DNA from: Halobacteriovorax sp.
GTDB taxonomy: Bacteria > Bdellovibrionota > Bacteriovoracia > Bacteriovoracales > Bacteriovoracaceae
Direction of reading: 5' to 3'
DNA length: 20,577 nucleotides
NCBI GenBank assembly: GCA_002686115.1
Contig: NZAF01000143.1
Span: 1 to 20,577, forward strand
The notes under the pieces are model-generated. The model was not told the DNA's origin, did no database searches, and saw only the letters and a list, made by a program, of their open reading frames with translations. Shown in pieces: positions 7,679-14,202 of this stretch. The position numbers and the translations under genes were made by a program. Positions within the stretch are counted from its first letter, which is position 1. Each line of letters opens with the position of its first letter.

Positions 7679-8970
7679 TTACCACCATTCATGGCCTCGA
7701 GAGCAAGCGGGGCACCGATCATTATAAAAACCGCAGGTACAATAAAAAGCATCATCGGAAATAATATTTTTGTAGCTGCTGTTTGTCCGTCTTTTTCAAT
7801 TTGAGCAGATTTCTTTTGTCTAATTTCAACTGATAGTGCTTTCAGGATCGGTCCGATATTCGCACCAACGCTATCTGCTGCAACAAGCGTGGCACAGAAT
7901 GAAGATATCTGCATAAGATCAACTCTCCATGCCATATTTCGAAGAGCTGTAGACTTAGGAGCCCCTAATCTATTCTCCTTAATTACGATACTGAATTCAT
8001 CCGTAAGTGGTCCTGGACGAGACTTTTCAATAACCTTTGCCATTGCCTGCATATAATCAAGTCCTGCTTCAACTGAAAGTGCTAACATATCTACAGCGAA
8101 CGGCATTCCAGCAACAATATCTTTTTGCCTCTTTTCGATTAAACCCTTTGCCCAAATATCAGGATACTGAAATCCAAAACCGGCAACTAGTGGAATAGCA
8201 GCAAGTGGCCAGTCTGCTTCCATAAACTGTCTTACTCCTAGAAACACTATTGGAAACCCTATGATAAGGAATAACTTAAAAGCAAAGAAGTCTTCCGGAG
8301 ACATAACATCCGTTAGACCAGCTCCGGCCAATGTTCTTTTATACTTGTCCTTAAGCTTACTTCTCCCCTTCATACCTTCAACAATTGGAGTAAAATATCT
8401 TTTAAAAAATGGTCTTGAATATTTTAAGATGATTCCAAATTCATCAAACTTACTCTTTTGCTTTTCATCACTTTCGCCATCTTCTAATTTTTCCTGAGCC
8501 GCAAATTTTTCATTGTCCTGAAAAACCATAAGAGATATCCAGAGCACAGCTCCGAAAATAAGTACGTAACTTGTATTAACAAGAAGCTCTGATCCTTGAA
8601 ACCTATCTTCACCTTTTAAGATTCCACAGGCTTCTTTACTATTATACTTTTGACAGGATAGTTTTAAATACTCCTTACCAAGGGCCTGGTAAGTTACTAA
8701 TTTTGGATCTCCATTTCTATCTTTTGAAAATAATGATGGCTGCTTTTCATTTTTAAACTTTTTCTCAGTAAACTGCTGATATAAAAGTCCAAGTTCAATA
8801 CACGCAGCAACCTGAGGATTTTGCTCATTCTCACAAGCACTTTTAAGCATTTCAGATGTTTGTCTCTTATCTAAATGTTCATAATAAAGTTTTTTGTCTG
8901 CAAAAACAGAAGAACTCAATACAATAAGAAAAAGAAACACTTTTATAATTTTGTTTTCAATACGCAGCAT
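7675..8970 (-). CDS. tadC: TadC-like type II secretion F-domain protein with secreted Sel1-like N-terminus
   Basis: Residues are counted from the ATG at 8971-8973; the listed start is the second ATG of the ATGATG pair, which is farther from the AAGG just upstream. Residues 1-25 are a signal peptide ending V-F-A. Residues 26-130 carry four cysteines (47, 58, 107, 116) spaced like Cys-type Sel1 repeats (A-A-C-I-E-L-G-L-L-Y). A membrane segment follows at about 135-151, then a cytosolic charged part, further membrane segments near 232-248, 256-270 and 403-425, and a T2SS-F domain at about 288-418 (M-P-F-A-V-D-M-L-A-L-S-V-E-A-G core). Family knowledge: TadC is an inner-membrane platform component of Tad/Flp pilus systems. 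No TadA, TadB or pilin gene is nearby. The T2SS-F assignment is firm. The gene symbol is by family only, and the N-terminal extension is not usual for TadC. Confidence 0.85.
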   Translation of the reverse strand: MLRIENKIIKVFLFLIVLSSSVFADKKLYYEHLDKRQTSEMLKSACENEQNPQVAACIELGLLYQQFTEKKFKNEKQPSLFSKDRNGDPKLVTYQALGKEYLKLSCQKYNSKEACGILKGEDRFQGSELLVNTSYVLIFGAVLWISLMVFQDNEKFAAQEKLEDGESDEKQKSKFDEFGIILKYSRPFFKRYFTPIVEGMKGRSKLKDKYKRTLAGAGLTDVMSPEDFFAFKLFLIIGFPIVFLGVRQFMEADWPLAAIPLVAGFGFQYPDIWAKGLIEKRQKDIVAGMPFAVDMLALSVEAGLDYMQAMAKVIEKSRPGPLTDEFSIVIKENRLGAPKSTALRNMAWRVDLMQISSFCATLVAADSVGANIGPILKALSVEIRQKKSAQIEKDGQTAATKILFPMMLFIVPAVFIMIGAPLALEAMNGGK

Positions 8971-8974
8971 CATA

Positions 8975-8999
8975 CCTTAATATTATCAAATAATTAAGG
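8975..8999 (-). promoter_or_regulatory. Hairpin covering the ribosome binding site of the TadC-like gene
   Basis: CCTTAAT (8975-8981) and ATTAAGG (8993-8999) are exact reverse complements. In the minus-strand transcript the AAGG that would serve as Shine-Dalgarno for the TadC-like start lies in the second arm of this stem, two bases before the start codons. It could limit translation of the first operon gene. The stem is only 7 bp and AT-rich, so its strength is doubtful. Confidence 0.35.
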
Positions 9000-9004
9000 C
9001 TATT

Positions 9005-9033
9005 TACGTAAAAGGCAATTATGTCCTTACGTA
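9005..9033 (-). terminator. Possible weak hairpin at the end of nagZ
   Basis: TACGTAA (9005-9011) and TTACGTA (9027-9033) form an inverted repeat that overlaps the nagZ stop codon; adjoining AGG/CCT can extend it with a bulge. There is no clear T-tract after it, so termination would be inefficient and readthrough into the TadC operon is possible. Confidence 0.3.
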
Positions 9034-10109
9034 GATGACTTTTTGGTATCGATGAGATTTTGAAGGTCAGTAAGAAACATTTTATGCTCAGATGAACCTA
9101 AAGATTTTTCAACATCTGGGATATATAAAATATTGTACTCACTAAGGTATGATTTTTTTACCTGATTTATTCTATCAAGTTTTTCATCAACTTCTTTTTT
9201 AAGTAGTTCTTTTTTCTTGTAAGCTTCTTTAACCCCTTCTAGAGCTTCCTTACAAGCATCCATCGAACGATATTCTACAACATCAGCTCCAGCCTTAAGT
9301 GCTAAAGTAGCTGCCTCCCCATACGAGTAACGATCAGAGATTGCCTTCATTTCCATATCATCAGTTACAATGATCTTCTTAAACTTAAGCTCTTCTCTAA
9401 GCATTTGATATGCCTTACTTGATAAACTTGTAGGCATTTCCGGATCAATACAGTCAACTTGCAAATGGGCCATCATCACAAATTCAACTCGAGAACGAAC
9501 GGCTTTTACGAATGGCTCGATATCTTGTTCTTTTAAATCAGCTAAGGACTTCTTAATGACAGGAAGATCATAATGAGAATCTTTAGTTGTTGATCCGTGA
9601 CCTGGAAAGTGTTTAGCACATGCCATGACATTATTTGTCTGCAGACCTCTAATAGCAGAAGAAACAAAAAGGGAAACTTCATCAACTGTTTTAGCAAAAG
9701 CTCGATCCCCAATCACTTTATTATTTTCATTTGAGAATACATCACAAACTGGCGCAAAGTTTACATTCACACCACAAGCAGAAAGCTCTTTGGCCATAAT
9801 AGAATGGGCTTCAAAACATTTCTTAGGTGACTCAGTCAAACCTAAATCTAGCATTGGAGGGAACTCAGTAAATTGATTTTTAAATCTTTGTACTCTACCA
9901 CCCTCATGGTCTGTGGCGATAAAAAGTGGATAGTGCTGACGACAAGCTTGAATTTCATTTACAAGTTCTGCCAACTGCCCAGGACTTTCATAATTATTCG
10001 AAAATAATATCACTCCACCAATATTCTCTTCTTCAAGAAATACTTTTTCTTCATCAGTTAATGATGTTCCTGATATACCTGTTATAAATAGCTGTCCTAA
10101 ATTTTCCAT
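9027..10109 (-). CDS. nagZ: Beta-N-acetylhexosaminidase NagZ (glycoside hydrolase family 3)
   Basis: The 360-residue protein shows the GH3 NagZ signature: A-T-D-H-E-G-G-R near 65-72, K-H-F-P-G-H-G at 166-172, the D-S-H catalytic dyad element at 177-179 and the nucleophile region V-T-D-D-M-E-M with Asp250. Family knowledge: NagZ removes beta-linked N-acetylglucosamine from anhydromuropeptides in cytosolic peptidoglycan recycling by a two-step mechanism with an Asp nucleophile and a His/Asp acid-base. Length is close to the E. coli enzyme (341), with a slightly longer C-terminal tail. There is no signal peptide, which fits a cytosolic enzyme. AGAGGA sits six bases before the ATG, and a good promoter lies upstream (10143-10170), so it is probably expressed separately from the lipoprotein gene before it. 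Confidence 0.95.
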   Translation of the reverse strand: MENLGQLFITGISGTSLTDEEKVFLEEENIGGVILFSNNYESPGQLAELVNEIQACRQHYPLFIATDHEGGRVQRFKNQFTEFPPMLDLGLTESPKKCFEAHSIMAKELSACGVNVNFAPVCDVFSNENNKVIGDRAFAKTVDEVSLFVSSAIRGLQTNNVMACAKHFPGHGSTTKDSHYDLPVIKKSLADLKEQDIEPFVKAVRSRVEFVMMAHLQVDCIDPEMPTSLSSKAYQMLREELKFKKIIVTDDMEMKAISDRYSYGEAATLALKAGADVVEYRSMDACKEALEGVKEAYKKKELLKKEVDEKLDRINQVKKSYLSEYNILYIPDVEKSLGSSEHKMFLTDLQNLIDTKKSST

Positions 10110-10142
10110 AATTTTCCTCTTCGACCTACCTATCGGAGATTA

Positions 10143-10170
10143 ATTATAACAATTTAAAATCATTAGCCAA
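10143..10170 (-). promoter_or_regulatory. Sigma70-like promoter of nagZ
   Basis: On the minus strand, TTGGCT (10165-10170) is separated by 16 bases from a perfect TATAAT (10143-10148), about 33 bases upstream of the nagZ ATG. The -35 box matches four of six consensus positions. It lies in the 92-base gap between the lipoprotein gene and nagZ. Confidence 0.6.
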
Positions 10171-10201
10171 AATTAAATTTGAGACAATTTTTTTCTCTTT
10201 A

Positions 10202-10936
10202 CTAGCGTCTTGCCTGCTTAAACTGTTGAGCGATCCAATCTGTTCTCAACAAATTAAATTTTTCATCAAGAAAAAAGAATATTACTTGATTTGAAATATT
10301 GAAACTTAATCTATGCTCCCCCGCTTTATTACGGCCATCATAAATCAACTCTCCTCTTTGAAAAGGCTCTTCCGATATATTTAAGAATTGATCAGAGAAA
10401 AAGGGATAAGTTTCTAGAACAATAGTAACTGGCATAGAACCAAATCCTTTACTAGATGCTAAATCCAAAAAACCTGTCACTTGAGCGCAATCTAAGATCA
10501 TATAGAAGAAACAGAAATTAATAGTTGATCGTGGAACCTTAAACGTTCTCTCTCCATTCCATTTCGCATCAGGTGAACGTAAACTTACGTTTAACGTTTT
10601 TGCAGACATAGTCATAGAGGAAACATATTTCTCATTATTTAAAATAAATTCTGCTTGAGATTTATAAGGAAATAGCCCCTCAACATTTTTATCAAGCTTT
10701 TTAAACTTAGCGATACTAATCGATCTCTCTAAAGTTATATCATCTTTTGAAGTCGTAATTTTTCTTTTTAAGACATAATCTTTATCTTGATTTAATCCGG
10801 TTTCAATATCTAGGATAAACTGTCCCCCCTCCTCTGTTTGAAGATAGGACTCAGTACGACTCTTAACTGTTCTCTTTTTAGAAAAGTTTGAACAGGAGAA
10901 AAAAATAAAAAATGATAGAAATAAAAATAGCTTCAT
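10202..10936 (-). CDS. Putative lipoprotein of unknown function
   Basis: The 244-residue protein begins with a short, very hydrophobic, Phe-rich signal peptide followed by F-F-S-C with Cys15, a plausible though not ideal lipobox. I do not recognise the mature part. It is rich in beta-prone segments, has a hydrophobic Cys-containing stretch near 141-152 (F-C-F-F-Y-M-I-L-D-C) and ends in basic residues. It was probably attached to the envelope by a lipid anchor; residue Ser after the Cys favours the outer membrane by the usual sorting rule, if that rule holds here. Its start overlaps the stop of the PilZ gene by four bases (ATGA type), so the two are translationally coupled and likely act together. 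It is the last gene of the group before the nagZ promoter. Confidence 0.75.
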   Translation of the reverse strand: MKLFLFLSFFIFFSCSNFSKKRTVKSRTESYLQTEEGGQFILDIETGLNQDKDYVLKRKITTSKDDITLERSISIAKFKKLDKNVEGLFPYKSQAEFILNNEKYVSSMTMSAKTLNVSLRSPDAKWNGERTFKVPRSTINFCFFYMILDCAQVTGFLDLASSKGFGSMPVTIVLETYPFFSDQFLNISEEPFQRGELIYDGRNKAGEHRLSFNISNQVIFFFLDEKFNLLRTDWIAQQFKQARR

Positions 10937-11736
10937 TCTGTTTCTACAAAAGTTTGAAATTCTTTATCTAAAGAAGTTAATGTTAATGACTCATCATCAT
11001 ACTCTTTAACAATTTTAGAAAGTTCTTCATTCTCATCAAAACTTAAACCAACTTTTTTCATCTTTATGCTTTCAAAGCGAAAATCAATATAATCAACATT
11101 GTATACGATTGACAGATTCTCAACAGTTACACTTCTACCCTTAATTATAATATTCGCACGTTTCGGAAGTTGATCACTTAATATTTTATAATGTTCTTCA
11201 TTACAAATAAGAGAGAGACCAGTGTATGACATATCAAGAATTTTTTCCCCATTGAGCTCAATATCCCTTGAGATTTCTTTTTGAAAGTTTTTGATAAGTG
11301 AGTTTTCTTCATTATCTGCCTTATTAAAAGATAAGACATTATCATGAGACTCTACTTCATCTTCTAAATTCATTAAAAAATAAACATAGGCATCAAATCT
11401 AGGATGCATGACAACTCTTACATCTTTTCTTCTTTCTGCGCGAAAAATATTTCCTAAAACAGAAAGAGTCTTTGGGGCACTTACTACACACTTCATATAG
11501 TAACTAAGACCTGCCATAGAAAAAGAAACAAAGTAGTAATTATCTTCATGAGGAAGGATTTCTAACTCATGCATGATAAAGACATCATCTGAAAAACTTT
11601 CTAGTTCAGCATGGTAGAAGTGATCAATGTCTTTCCATATTTTGAAAGATAACTTACTTTCATTAGAACTAGATAAAATTCTATTTCTAATTTCTCTTAG
11701 CTCTAACTCTAAAAATAAATGATCATCATTCTTCAT
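10933..11736 (-). CDS. PilZ-domain (c-di-GMP-binding) protein
   Basis: In this 267-residue protein both halves of the PilZ signature are present. E-R-R-K-D-V-R at 101-107 gives the RxxxR element (Arg103 and Arg107), and D-M-S-Y-T-G at 168-173 gives the D/NxSxxG element. About 60 residues of acidic insertion lie between them, longer than usual. Residues 1-98 look like a YcgR-type N-terminal beta domain. Family knowledge: PilZ proteins bind cyclic di-GMP and change motility, polysaccharide or envelope machinery. With both motifs intact, binding is likely. No membrane segment or signal is visible. It starts three bases after the mreB stop and overlaps the lipoprotein gene, so c-di-GMP control of a cell-shape or envelope process is a reasonable inference from context, not a demonstrated link. 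Confidence 0.87.
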   Translation of the reverse strand: MKNDDHLFLELELREIRNRILSSSNESKLSFKIWKDIDHFYHAELESFSDDVFIMHELEILPHEDNYYFVSFSMAGLSYYMKCVVSAPKTLSVLGNIFRAERRKDVRVVMHPRFDAYVYFLMNLEDEVESHDNVLSFNKADNEENSLIKNFQKEISRDIELNGEKILDMSYTGLSLICNEEHYKILSDQLPKRANIIIKGRSVTVENLSIVYNVDYIDFRFESIKMKKVGLSFDENEELSKIVKEYDDESLTLTSLDKEFQTFVETE

Positions 11737-11739
11737 GAC

Positions 11740-12777
11740 TTACGATAAAGTTGCTACTTGTTTTAAAAGGTCAATCGACTTTAATGCCTCTCCACAACCT
11801 CTTACAACACAAGTTAAAGGATCTTCAGCTAATGCAACTGGTAGTCCCGTTTTTTCTTTAATAAGTACATCTAGATTAGCGAGAAGTGATCCACCACCTG
11901 CTAAGATAATTCCGTTATCAACAATATCAGCAGCAAGTTCTGGTGGTGTCTTTTCAAGAGAAGTTTTAATTGCTTCAACTACTTCACTAATTGGATCAGA
12001 TAAAGCATCTCTAATTTCATCTGAAGTAACTTCAATAATTTTAGGAGCACCCGCAATTAAATCACGCCCCTTAACTTCAAAAGTTTTTACTTCATCTTCA
12101 AATGGATATGCATTCCCAATAGACATTTTAATTTGTTCAGCAGTTCTCTCTCCAATAAGAAGAGAATATTTTTTCTTAATGTAAGATGCAATTGCTTCAT
12201 CAAATTTATCACCTGCAACTCTTACTGATTGAGAATAAACAATACCACCTAGAGAAATAACAGCAACCTCAGTTGTTCCCCCTCCGATATCAACGATCAT
12301 GTTTCCACTTGGCTCAGTAATTGGAAGACCTGCTCCAATTGCTGCAGCCATTGGCTCTTCAATTAAGTAAACTTCACGAGCTCCTGCTTGTTCAGCAGAT
12401 TCTTTTACAGCTCTTTTTTCAACCTGAGTAATTCCAAAAGGAATACAGATAATAATTCTTGGCTTAATTAACTTTGAACCAGAAAGTGACTTTTGAATAA
12501 AGTACTTAAGCATTGCTCCAGTTACTTCAAAGTCTGCAATAACACCGTCTTTCATCGGACGGATTGCTTTAATAGAACCAGGCGTTCTACCAAGCATCTT
12601 CTTAGCTTCAGCACCTACAGCTAAAACTTTATTTGCACCTTTATATCCTTGATGAACCGCAACCACTGAAGGTTCGTTCACAATAATTTCTCTATCTTTT
12701 GCATAGACAAGACAGTTGGCCGTTCCTAAATCGATTGCTAAATCATTTGAAAATAAATCAAAAACTTTTTTAAACAT
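11740..12777 (-). CDS. mreB: Rod-shape determining protein MreB
   Basis: The start was set at ATG 12775-12777, giving 345 residues beginning M-F-K-K, the usual MreB length and start; an in-frame upstream ATG at 12835-12837 lies inside the previous gene and adds 20 unrelated residues. Visible actin-fold motifs are phosphate-1 (D-L-G-T-A-N near 13-18), phosphate-2 (I-G-G-G-T-T-E-V-A near 160-168) and the adenosine loop (G-G-G-S-L-L). Family knowledge: MreB polymerises under the inner membrane through an N-terminal amphipathic helix and directs lateral cell-wall synthesis with MreC/MreD, RodA and PBP2. Here mreC and mreD do not follow. Instead an AMP-nucleosidase-like gene lies 19 bases upstream and a PilZ gene 3 bases downstream. 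Bdellovibrio carries two mreB genes, so this may be one of a set. Confidence 0.96.
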   Translation of the reverse strand: MFKKVFDLFSNDLAIDLGTANCLVYAKDREIIVNEPSVVAVHQGYKGANKVLAVGAEAKKMLGRTPGSIKAIRPMKDGVIADFEVTGAMLKYFIQKSLSGSKLIKPRIIICIPFGITQVEKRAVKESAEQAGAREVYLIEEPMAAAIGAGLPITEPSGNMIVDIGGGTTEVAVISLGGIVYSQSVRVAGDKFDEAIASYIKKKYSLLIGERTAEQIKMSIGNAYPFEDEVKTFEVKGRDLIAGAPKIIEVTSDEIRDALSDPISEVVEAIKTSLEKTPPELAADIVDNGIILAGGGSLLANLDVLIKEKTGLPVALAEDPLTCVVRGCGEALKSIDLLKQVATLS

Positions 12778-12796
12778 CTTGTTTCCCCATCCATTA

Positions 12797-13897
12797 TTAC
12801 CAGTGGTAATGTCTAATATTTTCACCTCTTTCAGCAATATCGGCCATGGCCTCTATTCCGAGCTCAATGTGAATATCTGTATACTTTTTAAAAACACCCT
12901 TAGCTGATTTCTTTGTCTTGATGCCATCTTTAGTCATTGGACAATCTGAAATCAATAAAAGGGCCCCAATATTTACTTTACTTACAAATGCAGAAACGAA
13001 AAGTGCTGCCGTCTCCATTTCTACCGCAAGTACTCTCTCTTCTATAAGTCTTGCTTTAAATCTTTCATCAAACTCCCAAAAACGATAATCCGTTGAATGT
13101 ATCGTTCCTGTTCTATACTCATGTCCATGCTCAACTAATATTTGAGAAATGAACTTCTGTACTTTAAATGTTGGAAGTGCTGGAACGGAAGCAGGTAAGA
13201 AATGCTCTGTCACACCTTCTGCTCTAATTGAGGCAATAGGAAGTACAAAATCACCAACTTTTAGTGATGGATGAACAGCACCGGCCATACCTAAAAAGAG
13301 AACAGCCTTTGGCTGAACAACTGAAAGAAGCTCACCAATAAGAGCGGCCATAGCTGCACCAACACCAAACTCAATAATTGTTACTTGTGCTTTCTTAGAA
13401 GAAGAAGCCTTAAAGGCAGAGCCTTGAGTATATTTATGATCAGCTAATAAAGCATTAAATCTTTCAATGTAGTAATGGAAGTTAGTAAGAATAATCTGAC
13501 CTTGAAAGTCTTCAAAATTGTGACCGGTGTATCTTTCAAGCATATCAACGGCAATTTTTTTCTTATCTTCGTTCCAATGAATTCTTCTTGCTCTTAGAGC
13601 GGCTCTCTTTGCGTCTAAGCTAGCACCTTGAGTCTTTCTTTTTCTTTTAATTCCACCATCATTAAGCATTTGTAAATCATCAACAAAAGCTGTTTCAATT
13701 TCTTTTACCGTCTGTTTAGATGGTTTAGTTAAAATAGATTTCTTTTTAGAAGTATTTTTTTTAGAAACTTTTGAAGTTTTCTTTGTAGATTTTTTTGTTG
13801 CTTTAGTCGCCACTTTTTTAGCAGTTTTCTTTGTCGCTTTCTTAGCAGTTTTCTTTTTCGCAACTTTTTTGTTGGTTTTCTTCTTTGTGCCGCGCAT
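12797..13897 (-). CDS. amn: AMP-nucleosidase-like phosphorylase with histone-H1-like lysine-rich N-terminus
   Basis: In this 366-residue protein, residues about 1-60 are a Lys/Thr/Ala tail with repeated A-K-K-x-x-K-K units like histone H1 tails, followed by a basic helix-prone linker to about 110. Residues about 111-366 match the short (about 260 residue) AMP nucleosidase subfamily: F-L-G-M-A-G-A near 201-207, R-T-G-T-I-H-S-T-D near 262-270, the substrate motif V-E-M-E-T-A at 292-297 and the catalytic-type S-D at 317-318. Family knowledge: AMP nucleosidase hydrolyses AMP to adenine and ribose-5-phosphate. Substrate choice within the nucleoside phosphorylase superfamily cannot be settled by eye. 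AGAGGA lies 8 bases before the ATG. It heads the group ending at 10202 and has a divergent promoter shared with the small basic gene. The lysine tail is the unusual part and may bind nucleic acid or polyphosphate. Confidence 0.85.
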   Translation of the reverse strand: MRGTKKKTNKKVAKKKTAKKATKKTAKKVATKATKKSTKKTSKVSKKNTSKKKSILTKPSKQTVKEIETAFVDDLQMLNDGGIKRKRKTQGASLDAKRAALRARRIHWNEDKKKIAVDMLERYTGHNFEDFQGQIILTNFHYYIERFNALLADHKYTQGSAFKASSSKKAQVTIIEFGVGAAMAALIGELLSVVQPKAVLFLGMAGAVHPSLKVGDFVLPIASIRAEGVTEHFLPASVPALPTFKVQKFISQILVEHGHEYRTGTIHSTDYRFWEFDERFKARLIEERVLAVEMETAALFVSAFVSKVNIGALLLISDCPMTKDGIKTKKSAKGVFKKYTDIHIELGIEAMADIAERGENIRHYHW

Positions 13898-13941
13898 TGG
13901 CTAATTCCTCTGGTAAACGTCCATATTCATAGAGATAGTAA

Positions 13942-13971
13942 AATGTACCATTTAGATGTTTTTATTGACAA
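13942..13971 (-). promoter_or_regulatory. Candidate promoter of the amn-mreB-PilZ group
   Basis: On the minus strand, TTGTCA (13966-13971) is followed after 18 bases by TACATT (13942-13947), about 45 bases upstream of the nucleosidase ATG. Both boxes match consensus at four or five of six positions. No other good pair is visible in this 165-base divergent gap. Confidence 0.4.
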
Positions 13972-13990
13972 CTAAATATCCCAGAAACTC

Positions 13991-14019
13991 TTGTCAAAGG
14001 CCCATTTTTTTTCTAGTAT
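13991..14019 (+). promoter_or_regulatory. Sigma70-like promoter of the 33-residue basic protein gene
   Basis: TTGTCA (13991-13996), a 17-base spacer and TAGTAT (14014-14019) form a good promoter on the plus strand, with expected transcription start about 14026, some 37 bases before the ATG. Its -35 box is the mirror image of the -35 box of the divergent promoter. Confidence 0.6.
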
Positions 14020-14062
14020 TCAAATTCCTATAACACTTTGCAGAAGATAGAAGGAGATAGTC

Positions 14063-14164
14063 ATGGGTGAAGGTAGAAAAAGAACTACTCTAAAGATGAG
14101 TAGAAGAAAGAGTCAAGCTAAGAAAAAAGCTAGAATTTTAAAAAGAATGGCATCTAAAAAATAA
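14063..14164 (+). CDS. Small very basic protein (33 residues), unknown function
   Basis: ATG 14063-14065 is preceded by a perfect AAGGAG six bases upstream, and the frame ends at TAA 14162-14164. Of 33 residues, about half are Lys or Arg, with no acid beyond Glu3; the start is M-G-E-G-R-K-R-T-T and the middle K-M-S-R-R-K. The gene has its own promoter (13991-14019), a strong ribosome binding site and an intrinsic terminator directly after the stop (14165-14194), so it is a complete monocistronic unit and very likely real despite its size. The M-G-x-G start and basic composition recall small ribosome-associated proteins such as bTHX, but the rest of that signature is not seen. Binding of RNA or DNA is inferred from charge only. 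It is the only complete plus-strand gene in the window. Confidence 0.8.
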   Translation: MGEGRKRTTLKMSRRKSQAKKKARILKRMASKK

Positions 14165-14194
14165 AATAACGCACTCCAAGTGCGTTATTTTTTT
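14165..14194. terminator. Bidirectional intrinsic terminator
   Basis: AATAACGCACT (14165-14175) and AGTGCGTTATT (14179-14189) form a perfect 11-bp stem with loop CCA. A T-tract follows on the plus strand (14188-14194), and an A-rich stretch on the left gives a T-tract on the minus strand. It sits between the small basic gene and the convergent LpoA-like gene and should stop both. Confidence 0.9.
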
Positions 14195-14202
14195 ATTTAC
14201 TG

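Noticed and set aside
7675..8970. A full Tad/Flp pilus locus
   Set aside because: Only the T2SS-F platform gene is present; no pilin, prepilin peptidase, TadA, TadB or secretin was found in the window.
11735..12184. Plus-strand open frame of 149 codons opposite mreB
   Set aside because: mreB is conserved over this whole stretch; the antisense frame is Ser-rich, unrecognisable and without a start signal.
12778..12837. Twenty-residue N-terminal extension of MreB
   Set aside because: It lies inside the preceding gene and does not resemble MreB; the canonical M-F-K-K start at 12777 gives normal length.
13736..13897. A separate histone-like protein gene
   Set aside because: The lysine-rich codons continue in frame, without a stop, into the nucleosidase domain, so it is an N-terminal tail.
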